From Bacillota bacterium (lineage in GTDB: Bacteria > Bacillota > Clostridia > Oscillospirales > Acutalibacteraceae): a stretch of 37,560 nucleotides of DNA. The notes beneath the pieces were generated by a model that saw only the letters and a list, made by a program, of their open reading frames with translations, was not told where the DNA came from and did no database searches. This document shows positions 25,361 to 32,756 of this stretch, in pieces. The number at the start of each line of letters is the position of its first letter. Positions within the stretch are counted from its first letter, which is position 1. The stretch spans positions 1 through 37,560 of the forward strand of contig JAEZYP010000051.1 of NCBI GenBank assembly GCA_023418995.1. Direction: 5' to 3'. The position numbers and the translations under genes are program-made.

Positions 25361-26107
25361 GTATTTTATTATTCCATTAATCGTATATATGAAAAAATAA
25401 TATAAACTGCTTATCAAGCTAATTTTACAATATTTTCTGTAAATTAACCATCTGTTTTTCGCAGAGCTGAATTTGTTATAAGACCTTCCACTTTGTGAAA
25501 CGCGATATTTTACCAACACTTGGGTACATCCAATTCCGTTATAGCCGGATTTTAATAATTCAAGCCAGTAGACGAAATCTTCATGGAAAAATTCAGATGT
25601 CATTTGGTGCTTTCGGACTACTTCGGTACGCAGAACAACAGATGAGCAGCATATAAAATTTTCTTTTAAAAGATGTTCATAGGTACAGGTATCCGGTATA
25701 ATGTGGGGAAGCCCGATTTCTTTTCCGGCGTTGTTTATGTATAAATATGAAGAATAGCAAAAGTCACAATTGACATTTTTTAGAATAGCGATTTGCTTTT
25801 CTAATTTTTTTGGTTCCCAAACGTCATCTCCGTCCAATAAAGCAACATATTCTCCTGTGACGCTTTCAAAGCCTTTGTTACGGCTTTGAGCAACACCAAG
25901 GTTTTTTTGATTTTGAATGATATGAATTCGATCATCTTTATCTGCAAGACTTTTTACAATATTCAATGAACTATCAGTCGATTGATCATTAATAACTAAT
26001 ATTTCTAAATTGCGATAAGACTGTCTTAGCGCAGACTGAATAGTTTGTCCTATAGTTTCAGAACAATTATACATCGGTATAATTACAGAACACAGTTTTT
26101 GTTCCAT
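25334..26107 (-). CDS. Family-2 glycosyltransferase, convergent orientation
   Basis: A 257-residue GT-A fold enzyme. Seen: CSVIIPMYNCSETIGQTIQSAL, LVINDQSTDSS, NLGVAQSRNKGF, ALLDGDDVWEP (DxD) and a C-terminal hydrophobic stretch ISSLYYFFIYTINGIIKY. AAAGG precedes the ATG. It is the only biosynthetic gene of the locus on the minus strand and runs into the terminator of the main operon, so it has its own transcript. A TATAAT element lies about 75 bases upstream on the minus strand but has no good -35. Donor and acceptor are unknown. Confidence 0.88.
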   Translation of the reverse strand: MEQKLCSVIIPMYNCSETIGQTIQSALRQSYRNLEILVINDQSTDSSLNIVKSLADKDDRIHIIQNQKNLGVAQSRNKGFESVTGEYVALLDGDDVWEPKKLEKQIAILKNVNCDFCYSSYLYINNAGKEIGLPHIIPDTCTYEHLLKENFICCSSVVLRTEVVRKHQMTSEFFHEDFVYWLELLKSGYNGIGCTQVLVKYRVSQSGRSYNKFSSAKNRWLIYRKYCKISLISSLYYFFIYTINGIIKYKKIRLNHI

Positions 26108-26217
26108 TTCATTGCCTTTCTTTCCTCTCCAAAGTTATTGTATTAATGGACTTGGAAATTTTTGTTGTATCTATTATAACATAAGCAAATGCAATCCGTG
26201 CACCATTCAATAAATAA

Positions 26218-26451
26218 TTAGTTGCAGGAGAAGTTAAGCCAAAGCCAGTGGTTCCACAATATCCCTATTGAAGAGCACCGAATCCTTGGCTTTTTCTCTA
26301 TCTCACCACAAAGCAAAACCATTCTTTTGAGGTACAACTGAATGTATTGTCGCGGCGCTCGAATGAATAGCAGTGGAATTAGTAAGAATACAAAAACGAT
26401 GATTATTGTAATTGCAGTGTTTCGACTAACGTAAATCCACTTTGAATAGAT
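26218..26451 (-). pseudogene. Start-less membrane-protein fragment
   Basis: A 77-codon open frame on the minus strand, without any usable start, encodes a hydrophobic helix (TAITIIIVFVFLLIPLLF) followed by basic residues (RAPRQYIQLYLKR). This is a plausible membrane segment of a lost protein. It is bounded upstream by TAG. The AT-rich context could also produce it by chance. Confidence 0.25.
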
Positions 26452-26666
26452 CTATCCATCTTTTATTCCATGGCGGTACTCTCAAGAATCCATTAATTGG
26501 TAAAACAATTTCGATCAGTTTCTTACCTAATTACATAATACTATTTTACAATGTTTAACTATACTTACAAGTCTTAAATGTATTACAAAAATTGAATTCA
26601 AGAGGAAAATGTTGCATACGCCTGTCATGAAAGTTATCGGGGTTCTTGAGTCCCCGATGGTTCACC

Positions 26667-26715
26667 AAAAAAAACGCATCAGATAGCCATTTTTGGGCTA
26701 ATTGAAGCGTTTTTT
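26667..26715. terminator. Long imperfect hairpin with flanking A and T runs
   Basis: AAAAAACGC and GCGTTTTTT close a stem that continues through TCA/TGA and TAGCC/GGCTA around a loop near 26688-26694, with short internal mismatches. Because A- and T-runs flank it, it could end transcription in either direction. It lies upstream of the transposase remnant. Confidence 0.5.
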
Positions 26716-26858
26716 GCTCTTTTAAGGTTCTATAATAATGTCTGCTGAACAACTCATAGTGCCACACCACTACTGGCTTTCAGAGCAAAAAGTGGTAAAA
26801 TAAGCGCATGGAAAAGTAGGAAAAGTGGGAAAAACCTTGCACTTTGGAGTGGTATGGA

Positions 26859-27743
26859 ATGTATAAATACGCTAGTAAACAGATGAAATTTGAAGATTTT
26901 GGACAGCCGGTGGGGCTGCACATGAATCGGGAAAATCGGTGGATAAAAAGAGCGGAAAGTATACCGTGGGATGAAATTGAGAAGCGATACGCAGAGCTTT
27001 TTAAAAACAAGAAGGACAATGTGGCGAAGCCACTGCGGCGGGCTCTTGGTGCTTGTATCATTCAAGCGGAATATGGATTTTCAGATGAAGAAACAGTTCA
27101 GATGATTCAAGAGCATCCGTATTTCCAATTTTTTTGCGGATTTTCAGAATATGTGGACGCGCGTCCGTTTGATTCGTCACTGATGGTCTACTTTCGCAAA
27201 CGATTAACGCCTGAAATCCTAGGCGAAATCAATGAGCTGATTATTCAAAAAGCACAGGAGAAAAAGGGAACAGATTGCCACGACGATGACAAAGATAGCC
27301 ATGACAAGCCGGAACCGCCCTCAAACAGCGGAACATAAATTGTCGATGCCACCTGTGATCCTTCTCAAATAAAATACCCGCAAGACACAGAACTCCTCAA
27401 TGAAGCCCGTGAAAACACGGAAGAAATGATAGACGAAATGCATGGTACTGTAGAAGGTAAAAGACATCGCACTTACCGCAAAGTAGCGCGCAAAAACTAT
27501 CTGAAATCTGCTTGCAGCAGAAAAAGAACCAGAAAACAAATCCGAAAATCTGTTAAACAGCAGTTAGGTTATTTGAAACGGAACTTGAAAGTAATTGATC
27601 AGATGCTGGCAAGCGGAAAGGTTCTCACTGAAAAACATCAAAAGAGACTTCAGACCATCCGAACCTTGTATGAACAGCAGAAATACATGTATGACAACAA
27701 CGTGCACGATCAATACGAATTTATTTCAGCTTCTGAATTATAA
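26859..27743 (+). pseudogene. IS1182-type transposase, broken by a stop and 3' truncated
   Basis: The N-terminus (MYKYASKQMKFEDFG, ENRWIKRAESIPWDEIEKRY) and the helix-rich DUF772-type segment with PYFQFFCGF are typical of IS1182/IS5-group transposases. The frame ends at TAA (27336-27338), exactly where the family has GTLIVDAT; the sequence reads GT-stop-IVDATCDPSQ. Translation then continues in the same frame for 134 codons to 27743 (KYPQDTELLNEARE, then a basic helical region). It stops after VHDQYEF, well short of the catalytic C-terminal part. So there is one nonsense change plus a 3' deletion. Start ATG at 26859 follows GGAGTGG. No terminal inverted repeats were identified. Confidence 0.85.
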
Positions 27744-27802
27744 GCGAAATTGTCCGCAGTTTAACATGAAAAACATAATATTACATTTTTTTAAAAAACT
27801 AA

Positions 27803-27831
27803 TTGACTTTTCACAATTACTCCTGTATAAT
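27803..27831 (+). promoter_or_regulatory. Strong sigma-A promoter for the zinc-ribbon gene
   Basis: TTGACT and a perfect TATAAT, 17 bases apart, end 55 bases before the ATG at 27887. Confidence 0.75.
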
Positions 27832-27886
27832 AAATATTAATGTTTACATTGTAAGCATATATTTTATAATCGAGGTATACTATTAC

Positions 27887-28165
27887 ATGTACGAAGACAA
27901 AACACTTATTTGCAGAGACTGCGGAGCTGAATTTGAATTTACTGCGAGTGAGCAGGAGTTTTACGCATCCAAAGGTTTTACAAATGAACCACAAAGATGC
28001 AAATCCTGCCGTGATGCCCGTAAGAATTCCAAGGGGAATTCATTCGGCGGAGACCGAGAAATGTTCGAAGCCACTTGTGCAGCTTGTGGCAAAACTTGCA
28101 AAGTTCCATTTAAGCCTCGTGAGGATCGCCCTGTATATTGCAGCGAGTGCTTTGCAAACAGATAA
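27887..28165 (+). CDS. Small zinc-ribbon protein with four CxxC pairs
   Basis: A 92-residue protein with cysteine pairs at 9/12, 38/41, 64/67 and 85/88, the pattern of two zinc ribbons. The N-terminal DKTLICRDCGAEFEFT and QRCKSCRDARK belong to a zinc-ribbon family frequent in clostridia, and the C-terminal ribbon resembles the CxxCx nucleic-acid-associated type. GAGG precedes the ATG; a longer frame upstream would overlap the promoter. It is monocistronic, with its own strong promoter and terminator, so it is probably well expressed. Role unknown; nucleic-acid binding is a guess from the fold. Confidence 0.85.
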   Translation: MYEDKTLICRDCGAEFEFTASEQEFYASKGFTNEPQRCKSCRDARKNSKGNSFGGDREMFEATCAACGKTCKVPFKPREDRPVYCSECFANR

Positions 28166-28185
28166 TAATATAAACTTGGGTTTTG

Positions 28186-28214
28186 AATGCGCTTCGAAAG
28201 AGGCGCATTTTTTT
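28186..28214 (+). terminator. Intrinsic terminator with GAAA loop
   Basis: AATGCGCTTC pairs with GAGGCGCATT (one G-U) around a GAAA tetraloop and is followed by a run of Ts. It ends the zinc-ribbon transcript. Confidence 0.85.
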
Positions 28215-28331
28215 CGTGCTCTTGCTTTTTCCGGGAGTCGCTCTTTAGGCGGTGCATACTGCGTTAGCGTTCATACCAGCGACATATATTTGATGTATTA
28301 TGTAAACAAATGTTACTGACGGAGGTTATAT

Positions 28332-28487
28332 ATGAATCCAAATATGAAAGCTGTCTTAAAAAGCAAATTATCGGTGTATATAGTATGCTATGAAGAAGCG
28401 AAGAAAGCTAAAGATTTGAAACGAATGGTCATTTTTGCTCCCATCATTAACGACCTTCGTGATCAAATAGAACTACTTGACGATTAA
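28332..28487 (+). CDS. Small 51-residue protein of unknown function
   Basis: ATG at 28332 lies after GGAGG with good spacing and opens a 51-codon frame starting MNPNMKAVLKSKLSVYI and ending DQIELLDD. It is mostly helical, with a mixed-charge middle (YEEAKKAKDLKR). An intrinsic terminator begins at its stop codon, which supports a real gene. It has no family I recognise. Confidence 0.55.
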   Translation: MNPNMKAVLKSKLSVYIVCYEEAKKAKDLKRMVIFAPIINDLRDQIELLDD

Positions 28488-28526
28488 AAATCGGCTCACA
28501 CCTTTCCGGTTTGAGCCGATTTTTTA
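28486..28526 (+). terminator. Strong intrinsic terminator
   Basis: AAAAATCGGCTCA pairs with TGAGCCGATTTTT across an approximately 13-base loop. A-runs and T-runs on both flanks make it usable in both directions. It ends the 51-residue ORF and also meets the end of the decayed minus-strand SnoaL-like gene. Confidence 0.85.
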
Positions 28527-28693
28527 TATTATAGACGATAATTGCTTTTTAATCGCTTCTTTGCCTGGAACCTCCAGCCGAGGTTTGACAACAAGAACCG
28601 CATCCTCGGTATAAAAGCCCATTCAAGCATCACACCGCTCCTCTTTTATTGCTCTGTCGGCATCGCTTATCAATTTTTTATTGAATCATTCAT
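28524..28693 (-). pseudogene. SnoaL/DUF4440-like gene remnant
   Basis: The minus strand reads KKLISDADRAIKEERCDA, then TGA, then MGFYTEDAVLVVKP and GKEAIKKQ. This is the N-terminal helix and first strand of an NTF2-like (SnoaL/DUF4440) protein, with TGA where the family has leucine. The frame begins at ATG 28693, which overlaps the acetyltransferase stop as ATGA, but a one-base loss in a run of As (about 28676) also breaks it. It ends after about 56 codons where 110-140 are expected. It was probably once translationally coupled to the acetyltransferase. Confidence 0.65.
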
Positions 28694-29442
28694 CTTTTTA
28701 GTATTCGTTTTAAGTAGTTGACATCCAGCAACAAATTCACTGTCTCGAAATTTCCTTTATAAAACACGCCCCAGTTATTGAAAACACAGGGCAATTCCTT
28801 TGCTTTTTGTAACGTGTCCACTTGTATTAGAGATACGGGAACATCATTGATTTCACAATACTGTTTGATTGTCTCAATTCCTTGGCAGACAAAGGGGCAT
28901 TGCATATCATAATAGATCGTCAGCTCTTTGCTTTCAATTCTTAGCTTTTTAGCATTTTGTGCAAACCTTGGCGTTGTTCCGTCAAAAGAAAGCGCGAGTA
29001 ATTCGTACCCATTGTCTGTCGTATCAGCAACCTCAAAGCCAAAATTTTTCGCAAACGATTGGTCAGTAAGCCATGATTTTTGCTTTGCTGCTCCCAGCAT
29101 ACAAACGCCGGATTTGCCCTTTTCTCTGGCATCCGCCAAACAATATTCCATCAGCGCTTTTCCATATCCTTTTCCCTTGTAACTGCCGTCGACCCATAAG
29201 CAATAAAGATAATAATAGTTGTCGCCAATGATGGGGACCCAAGCTGTTTCCAGCGGCGCATATTCAATAAAAACCGTAGCCTTTGCGTTTAGCTTTCTAA
29301 AGACATGACCCTCCTTTAGACGGTCTGAAAGCCATTGCCGCTTAGCATCAATTCCTTGATGGGGCTTTTTACTGCGGATAATGCAGCATAAATGCTCCTC
29401 AAATAGGTTTTCTGTTGTTAAGTTTATAAAATCAGGATTCAT
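28690..29442 (-). CDS. GNAT N-acetyltransferase with YoaP-like C-terminal domain
   Basis: A 250-residue protein. Residues about 1-155 form a GNAT acetyltransferase fold with the acetyl-CoA loop YKGKGYGKALMEYCLADAR near 90-108. Residues about 165-250 are a YoaP-type, thioredoxin-like domain with YDMQCPFVCQGIETIKQYC, keeping a CxxxC. This two-domain architecture is that of B. subtilis YoaP. GGAGGG precedes the ATG. The acceptor substrate is unknown. It overlapped a SnoaL-like gene that is now broken, and neighbours the XRE regulator in the same direction. Confidence 0.85.
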   Translation of the reverse strand: MNPDFINLTTENLFEEHLCCIIRSKKPHQGIDAKRQWLSDRLKEGHVFRKLNAKATVFIEYAPLETAWVPIIGDNYYYLYCLWVDGSYKGKGYGKALMEYCLADAREKGKSGVCMLGAAKQKSWLTDQSFAKNFGFEVADTTDNGYELLALSFDGTTPRFAQNAKKLRIESKELTIYYDMQCPFVCQGIETIKQYCEINDVPVSLIQVDTLQKAKELPCVFNNWGVFYKGNFETVNLLLDVNYLKRILKR

Positions 29443-29609
29443 GTGTCCCTCCGCTTAAATGTTTCTGTTAAGTTCTTAAAAGATACTTTTATTTTACTAC
29501 TATAATTTTATAATGCAATCATATAAACCTGATTTTATAAATTGAATTAAAACCGATATGAATAGAGAAATCAAAAATTATTAACTAAAAACTGAAGCGG
29601 CTATTCCCC

Positions 29610-30017
29610 TTAGTCCTGATCTTTTCTCTGTAAGAGAGAGATACCTGCACATGCCAGCCCGATTCCTAAAATCGTAAAACCGGAATACATATCGAGCTTT
29701 TTTAAGATTGATAAAACAATCGCCGCAATGCCCATTGCCAAAGAAACCGCCTTGAGAACAAGCGCAATAATGCCTTCTATATCTTTTGGATCGTTTTTCA
29801 GCTGAGACGCAGATTTAATCTGCATCAGTTCATCTACCGATATTCCAAATATCGAAGCAAGCTTTGGTAAAGAATTCACATCAGGGCATGATAAATCTCT
29901 TTCCCATTTTGATACAGCTTTGTCTGTTACATTCATTTTTTCCGCTAATTCCAGCTGAGTCATTCCGTTCTCTTTTCTGAGCGATGTAATCACCGTTCCA
30001 AGTGTTTGCTTTTTCAT
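29610..30017 (-). CDS. XRE-family transcriptional regulator with a membrane tail
   Basis: A 135-residue protein. Residues 5-60 are a Cro/C1-type helix-turn-helix: LGTVITSLRKENGMTQLELAEKM, VTDKAVSKWERDLSCPD, then LPKLASIFGISVDELMQ, the signature of clostridial XRE repressors. Residues about 85-130 hold two short hydrophobic segments (ALVLKAVSLAMGIAAIVLSIL and the following GFTILGIGLACAGISLL), so the protein may be membrane-tethered. GGAGG lies nine bases before the ATG. An extended -10 (TGGTATAAT, minus strand 30052-30044) and a 14-base direct repeat at 30079-30113 lie upstream, which suggests autoregulation. Its targets are unknown. Confidence 0.88.
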   Translation of the reverse strand: MKKQTLGTVITSLRKENGMTQLELAEKMNVTDKAVSKWERDLSCPDVNSLPKLASIFGISVDELMQIKSASQLKNDPKDIEGIIALVLKAVSLAMGIAAIVLSILKKLDMYSGFTILGIGLACAGISLLQRKDQD

Positions 30018-30043
30018 CGAATCATTCCTCCATATATTTAATG

Positions 30044-30052
30044 ATTATACCA
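30044..30052 (-). promoter_or_regulatory. Extended -10 element for the XRE gene
   Basis: On the minus strand the bases read TGGTATAAT, a consensus extended -10, 27 bases before the XRE start. No good -35 is present, as is common for extended -10 promoters. Confidence 0.55.
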
Positions 30053-30078
30053 TATCAGTCCTTTTCGGTTTCCTCAAC

Positions 30079-30113
30079 CGACCAGCAGTTTAATTCGGTC
30101 GACCGGTAGTTTA
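30079..30113. repeat. Two 14-bp direct repeats upstream of the XRE gene
   Basis: CGACCAGCAGTTTA at 30079-30092 and CGACCGGTAGTTTA at 30100-30113 differ at two positions and are 21 bases apart (two helical turns). Placed just upstream of the -10, they are a good operator candidate. Confidence 0.5.
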
Positions 30114-30263
30114 CCGATCGTTTCAATACAAATGAATTCGTGTTATTCTATTTAAGGTATTTGCGTCGCACAGCAGCTTGCTGTTGAAACCCTTGAACGG
30201 GCAAATCCTTAATCTCTATTTTACTACAATAAGCTTGCAATGCAATCTGATCAGAAGCTTAAT

Positions 30264-30292
30264 TTGCCGCTTAAAATAATATAGGATAAAAC
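30264..30292 (+). promoter_or_regulatory. Possible promoter for nagA
   Basis: TTGCCG and TAAAAC, 17 bases apart, 34 bases before the nagA ATG. Matches are partial. The wider 30114-30325 stretch holds only short inverted repeats such as CAGCA/TGCTG. Confidence 0.35.
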
Positions 30293-30325
30293 TTCAAATG
30301 AAAATTCGGAGAAGGGACTGCGGGT

Positions 30326-31471
30326 ATGATCTTAAAAAACGCGAGAATATTTGATCAGGATTTTAACCTTGTTCGGGCGGACCTTGCCGTTTCGGGAGAT
30401 CGGATCACCCGGGTCGCAGCCGAGCTTTCCGGAACGGATGCCCTTGATCTCTCGGGCTGCCTGATTGCGCCCGGTCTGGTGGATATCCACATTCACGGAT
30501 GTATGGGGGCGGACACCTGTGACGGCACCCGCGAGGCAATCGCAAAAATGGCGGCGCATCTGGCAAAAAACGGCGTGACGTCTTTTTGTCCCACTACCAT
30601 GACGGTTCCGCTGGAACAGCTTGAAAGGGCGCTTTCCGCCGTGCGGGATTGCATGGAGCGCCCTCCGGAAGGAGCGACGGTCCGGGGCGCCAACATGGAG
30701 GGTCCTTATCTGTCGCCGAACAGGCGGGGCGCGCAGCTGCAGAGTTGTGTACGCAAGCCGGACTACCGGGAATTCGAGCGCCTTTACAATGGCTGCGGCG
30801 GCATTATCCGGCTTGTGGACGTTGCGCCCGAGCAGGAGGGGGGCATGGCGTTCGTACAGAAGGCCAGCCGGCTTTGCCGCGTTTCATTGGCGCATTCCGA
30901 AGCCGACTACGCGCAGGCCAGGGAGGCGTTCCGGCAGGGAGCCACCCATGTTACGCATCTGTTTAACGCAATGAACGGGATGAACCACCGAACGCCGGGT
31001 CTTGTGGGCGCGGTTTTCGACGAAGCCCGGGTTAAGGCGGAGTTGATCTGCGACGGGTTCCATATTCATCCTGCGGTGCTGCGCGTCGCTTTCCGGCTTT
31101 TGGGCGAAGACCGCACGGTTGTCGTAAGCGATTCCATGCGGGCGGCGGGAATGCCGGACGGTGAATATGAGCTAGGCGGTCAGCGGGTGCGGGTAAGCGA
31201 AGGGCGCGCCTTTTTGGGAGACGGAACAATTGCCGGTTCAACCGCCGCCCTGCTCGACGAGGTAAAAAACCTGATTCAATTCGGAATTCCGGTGCGGCAG
31301 GCTATAAAATCCGCGACGATCAATCCTGCCGCTGAAATCGGCGCGGAGCGGGAAATCGGCAGCATTGCGGAAGGGAAGCGAGCCGATTTGATCGTTGTGG
31401 ATGAGGACTTCACCCTGCGGATGACCATTGCAAACGGAAGAATCGTGCCGGGCTCATCCGGTCAGCGGTAA
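30326..31471 (+). CDS. nagA: N-acetylglucosamine-6-phosphate deacetylase
   Basis: Removes acetate from GlcNAc-6-phosphate in amino-sugar recycling and catabolism. Seen: the amidohydrolase metal motif VDIHIHG (H55, H57), E125 in NMEGPYLSP, H190 in LAHSEAD, H211 in VTHLFNAM and catalytic D269 in VVSDSM; GTIAGSTAAL and the C-terminal GKRADLIVVDEDF strand are typical. Length is 381 residues, normal. AGAAGGG precedes the ATG. No nagB or transporter is adjacent, so it stands alone and ends in a hairpin. GC content is clearly higher than in the polysaccharide locus, which fits resident chromosome. Confidence 0.96.
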   Translation: MILKNARIFDQDFNLVRADLAVSGDRITRVAAELSGTDALDLSGCLIAPGLVDIHIHGCMGADTCDGTREAIAKMAAHLAKNGVTSFCPTTMTVPLEQLERALSAVRDCMERPPEGATVRGANMEGPYLSPNRRGAQLQSCVRKPDYREFERLYNGCGGIIRLVDVAPEQEGGMAFVQKASRLCRVSLAHSEADYAQAREAFRQGATHVTHLFNAMNGMNHRTPGLVGAVFDEARVKAELICDGFHIHPAVLRVAFRLLGEDRTVVVSDSMRAAGMPDGEYELGGQRVRVSEGRAFLGDGTIAGSTAALLDEVKNLIQFGIPVRQAIKSATINPAAEIGAEREIGSIAEGKRADLIVVDEDFTLRMTIANGRIVPGSSGQR

Positions 31472-31491
31472 GCCTTGCAGAAAAACGAAAA

Positions 31492-31527
31492 AACCGTACC
31501 TGTGCTTTCCAAGCATAAGATACGGTT
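31492..31527 (+). terminator. Hairpin after nagA
   Basis: AACCGTA pairs with TACGGTT and TGTGCTT with AAGCATA (one G-U) around TCC. There is no real T-tract, so it may be a weak terminator or an RNA-stabilising structure between convergent genes. Confidence 0.5.
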
Positions 31528-31530
31528 GGC

Positions 31531-31665
31531 TTAGGAGCCCGTTCGTTTATTTTGCAGATAGACCGCCGCCGCGCACAGCAGCAAAATTCCGATGCACAAA
31601 CAGCCCAACACCAGATAAAAGATATCTGCCTGCGCCGGAGGTTGCAAATGCCAACGCTCAAACAC
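31531..31665 (-). CDS. Possible small membrane protein coupled to the transporter gene
   Basis: GTG at 31665 overlaps the transporter's last codons and opens 44 codons with one hydrophobic helix (FYLVLGCLCIGILLLCAAAV) and a basic tail (YLQNKRTGS). The GTG lies after GGTGG. No family is recognised. The overlap and single-helix pattern suit a small accessory subunit, but chance is possible. Confidence 0.35.
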   Translation of the reverse strand: MFERWHLQPPAQADIFYLVLGCLCIGILLLCAAAVYLQNKRTGS

Positions 31666-32650
31666 GAAGGATCCACCACTGCACCAGCAGAGAGGTAATG
31701 GAAAGCACCGTCCAGCAAGCAAAGCCAAGCAGAATCGGCTTGCCGCCGTTTTTGACCAGCCGAACCAGATTGGTGTTCAGCCCGATTGCTGCCATTGCCA
31801 TGACGATTCCGAATTTGCCGGCTTGTGACAGAAAGCTTCCTACCCCGCCCGGCAGACCGGCAAAGGTGTTAATAACCGAAGCAAGAATAAAACCGAGAAC
31901 AAACCACGGGAAAATTTTTAGGATACGGTAGCTGCCTTTTTTGTCGCCTGTCTCCTTTTTTCCGGTGTAGACCGCAAGGATCAGCGTAATCGGAACGATC
32001 ATGAGCGTCCTGGTCAGCTTTACAATCACCGCCAAATTTCCCGCCGCGTTGCTGAAGGTGTAACCGGCGGCGACAACCGAGGAGGTATCGTTCACGGCAG
32101 TTCCTGCCCAAAGCCCGAAGCTCTGGTCGCTCATACCGAGCGCATGACCCAGAAACGGAAATAAAAACGCGGCAAGCACATTAAACAAAAAAATAGTCGA
32201 TATGGAATGGGCGACTTCATCGTCCTTGGCGTGAATTACCGGAGCAGTCGCGGCAATTGCCGAGCCGCCGCAGATCGCGGAGCCGACTCCGATCAGGGTT
32301 TTTGTGTTGCCGTCCAGCTTTAAAAGCTTACCTACATAATAAGCGGTTAAAAACGCCGCGGTAAGCGTAAAAATCATGAGTACAAGCGTTTGCTTTCCTA
32401 CTCGGAAGACATGAAACAGATTCATCTCAAAGCCCAGCAAAATAATCACGTATTGCAGCAGCTTTTTTGAGGTGTAAGCGATGCCGTCGTTTAATTGCCC
32501 GGGTCTTTTCCAAAAGGCAAGCAGCATTCCGAACAAAATTCCCAAAACAGGGCTGCCCACAACGGGAACCCATTTTCCGATCAGCCATGCCGGAACCGCG
32601 AGAATTACGGTAAGAGCGATACCGGGCAATTTATCCAAGATTTTTTTCAT
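31658..32650 (-). CDS. YeiH-family putative sulfate exporter (UPF0324)
   Basis: A 330-residue membrane protein with about ten hydrophobic segments. Seen: LPGIALTVILAVPAWLIGK, GILFGMLLA, LQYVIILLGFEMNL, the glycine-rich GVGSAICGGSAIAATAPVI and GLWAGTAVNDTSSVVAAG, hallmarks of the YeiH/UPF0324 group. Family members are annotated as putative sulfate exporters and linked to sulfur metabolism, though direct transport data are limited. It is divergent from a LysR regulator 106 bases away, the classical yeiE-yeiH arrangement, so control by that regulator is likely. The start codon follows GGAGGGAGA. Confidence 0.92.
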   Translation of the reverse strand: MKKILDKLPGIALTVILAVPAWLIGKWVPVVGSPVLGILFGMLLAFWKRPGQLNDGIAYTSKKLLQYVIILLGFEMNLFHVFRVGKQTLVLMIFTLTAAFLTAYYVGKLLKLDGNTKTLIGVGSAICGGSAIAATAPVIHAKDDEVAHSISTIFLFNVLAAFLFPFLGHALGMSDQSFGLWAGTAVNDTSSVVAAGYTFSNAAGNLAVIVKLTRTLMIVPITLILAVYTGKKETGDKKGSYRILKIFPWFVLGFILASVINTFAGLPGGVGSFLSQAGKFGIVMAMAAIGLNTNLVRLVKNGGKPILLGFACWTVLSITSLLVQWWILRV

Positions 32651-32683
32651 AGATTTCTCTCCCTCCGCCGTTTATCATACGCC

Positions 32684-32712
32684 TTGACAAACAATTAGTA
32701 AAATATTATTAT
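32684..32712 (+). promoter_or_regulatory. Sigma-A promoter of the lysR gene
   Basis: TTGACA and TATTAT with a 17-base spacer, 44 bases before the lysR ATG, in the divergent intergenic region. Confidence 0.6.
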
Positions 32713-32734
32713 CAAATCAATATCATTAGTAAAT
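32694..32734. repeat. ATTAGTAAA repeats, possible LysR-regulator sites
   Basis: ATTAGTAAA at 32694-32702 and again at 32725-32733 are 31 bases apart, about three helical turns, on the same strand. One lies inside the lysR promoter spacer and both lie between the divergent genes, so they may be regulator contact sites. Confidence 0.4.
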
Positions 32735-32756
32735 ACTTATAACAGGCGGGGGAGCT

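Larger units (their letters stand above)
26108..26843. other. Long non-coding gap with decayed sequence
   Basis: No intact gene is visible over about 740 bases. It contains the start-less membrane-type frame at 26218-26451, the hairpin at 26667-26715 and the upstream flank of the broken transposase. This is consistent with repeated insertion and deletion at the right edge of the polysaccharide locus. Confidence 0.5.

Noticed and set aside
26220..26300. T-box or other leader RNA suggested by AGCCAA...TTGGCT
   Set aside because: The pairing is short, there is no T-box motif or specifier-like loop, and no suitable downstream gene on that strand.
26844..27061. Minus-strand frames opposite the transposase
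   Set aside because: They overlap the clear IS1182-type reading frame, lack ribosome sites and give serine/phenylalanine-rich sequence typical of antisense shadows.
28961..29182. Plus-strand frame opposite the GNAT gene
   Set aside because: No ribosome site and it lies wholly within a recognisable acetyltransferase coding region.
30649..31241. Long alternative frames within nagA
   Set aside because: They are arginine/proline-rich products of a GC-rich gene read in wrong frames; nagA has all its catalytic residues.
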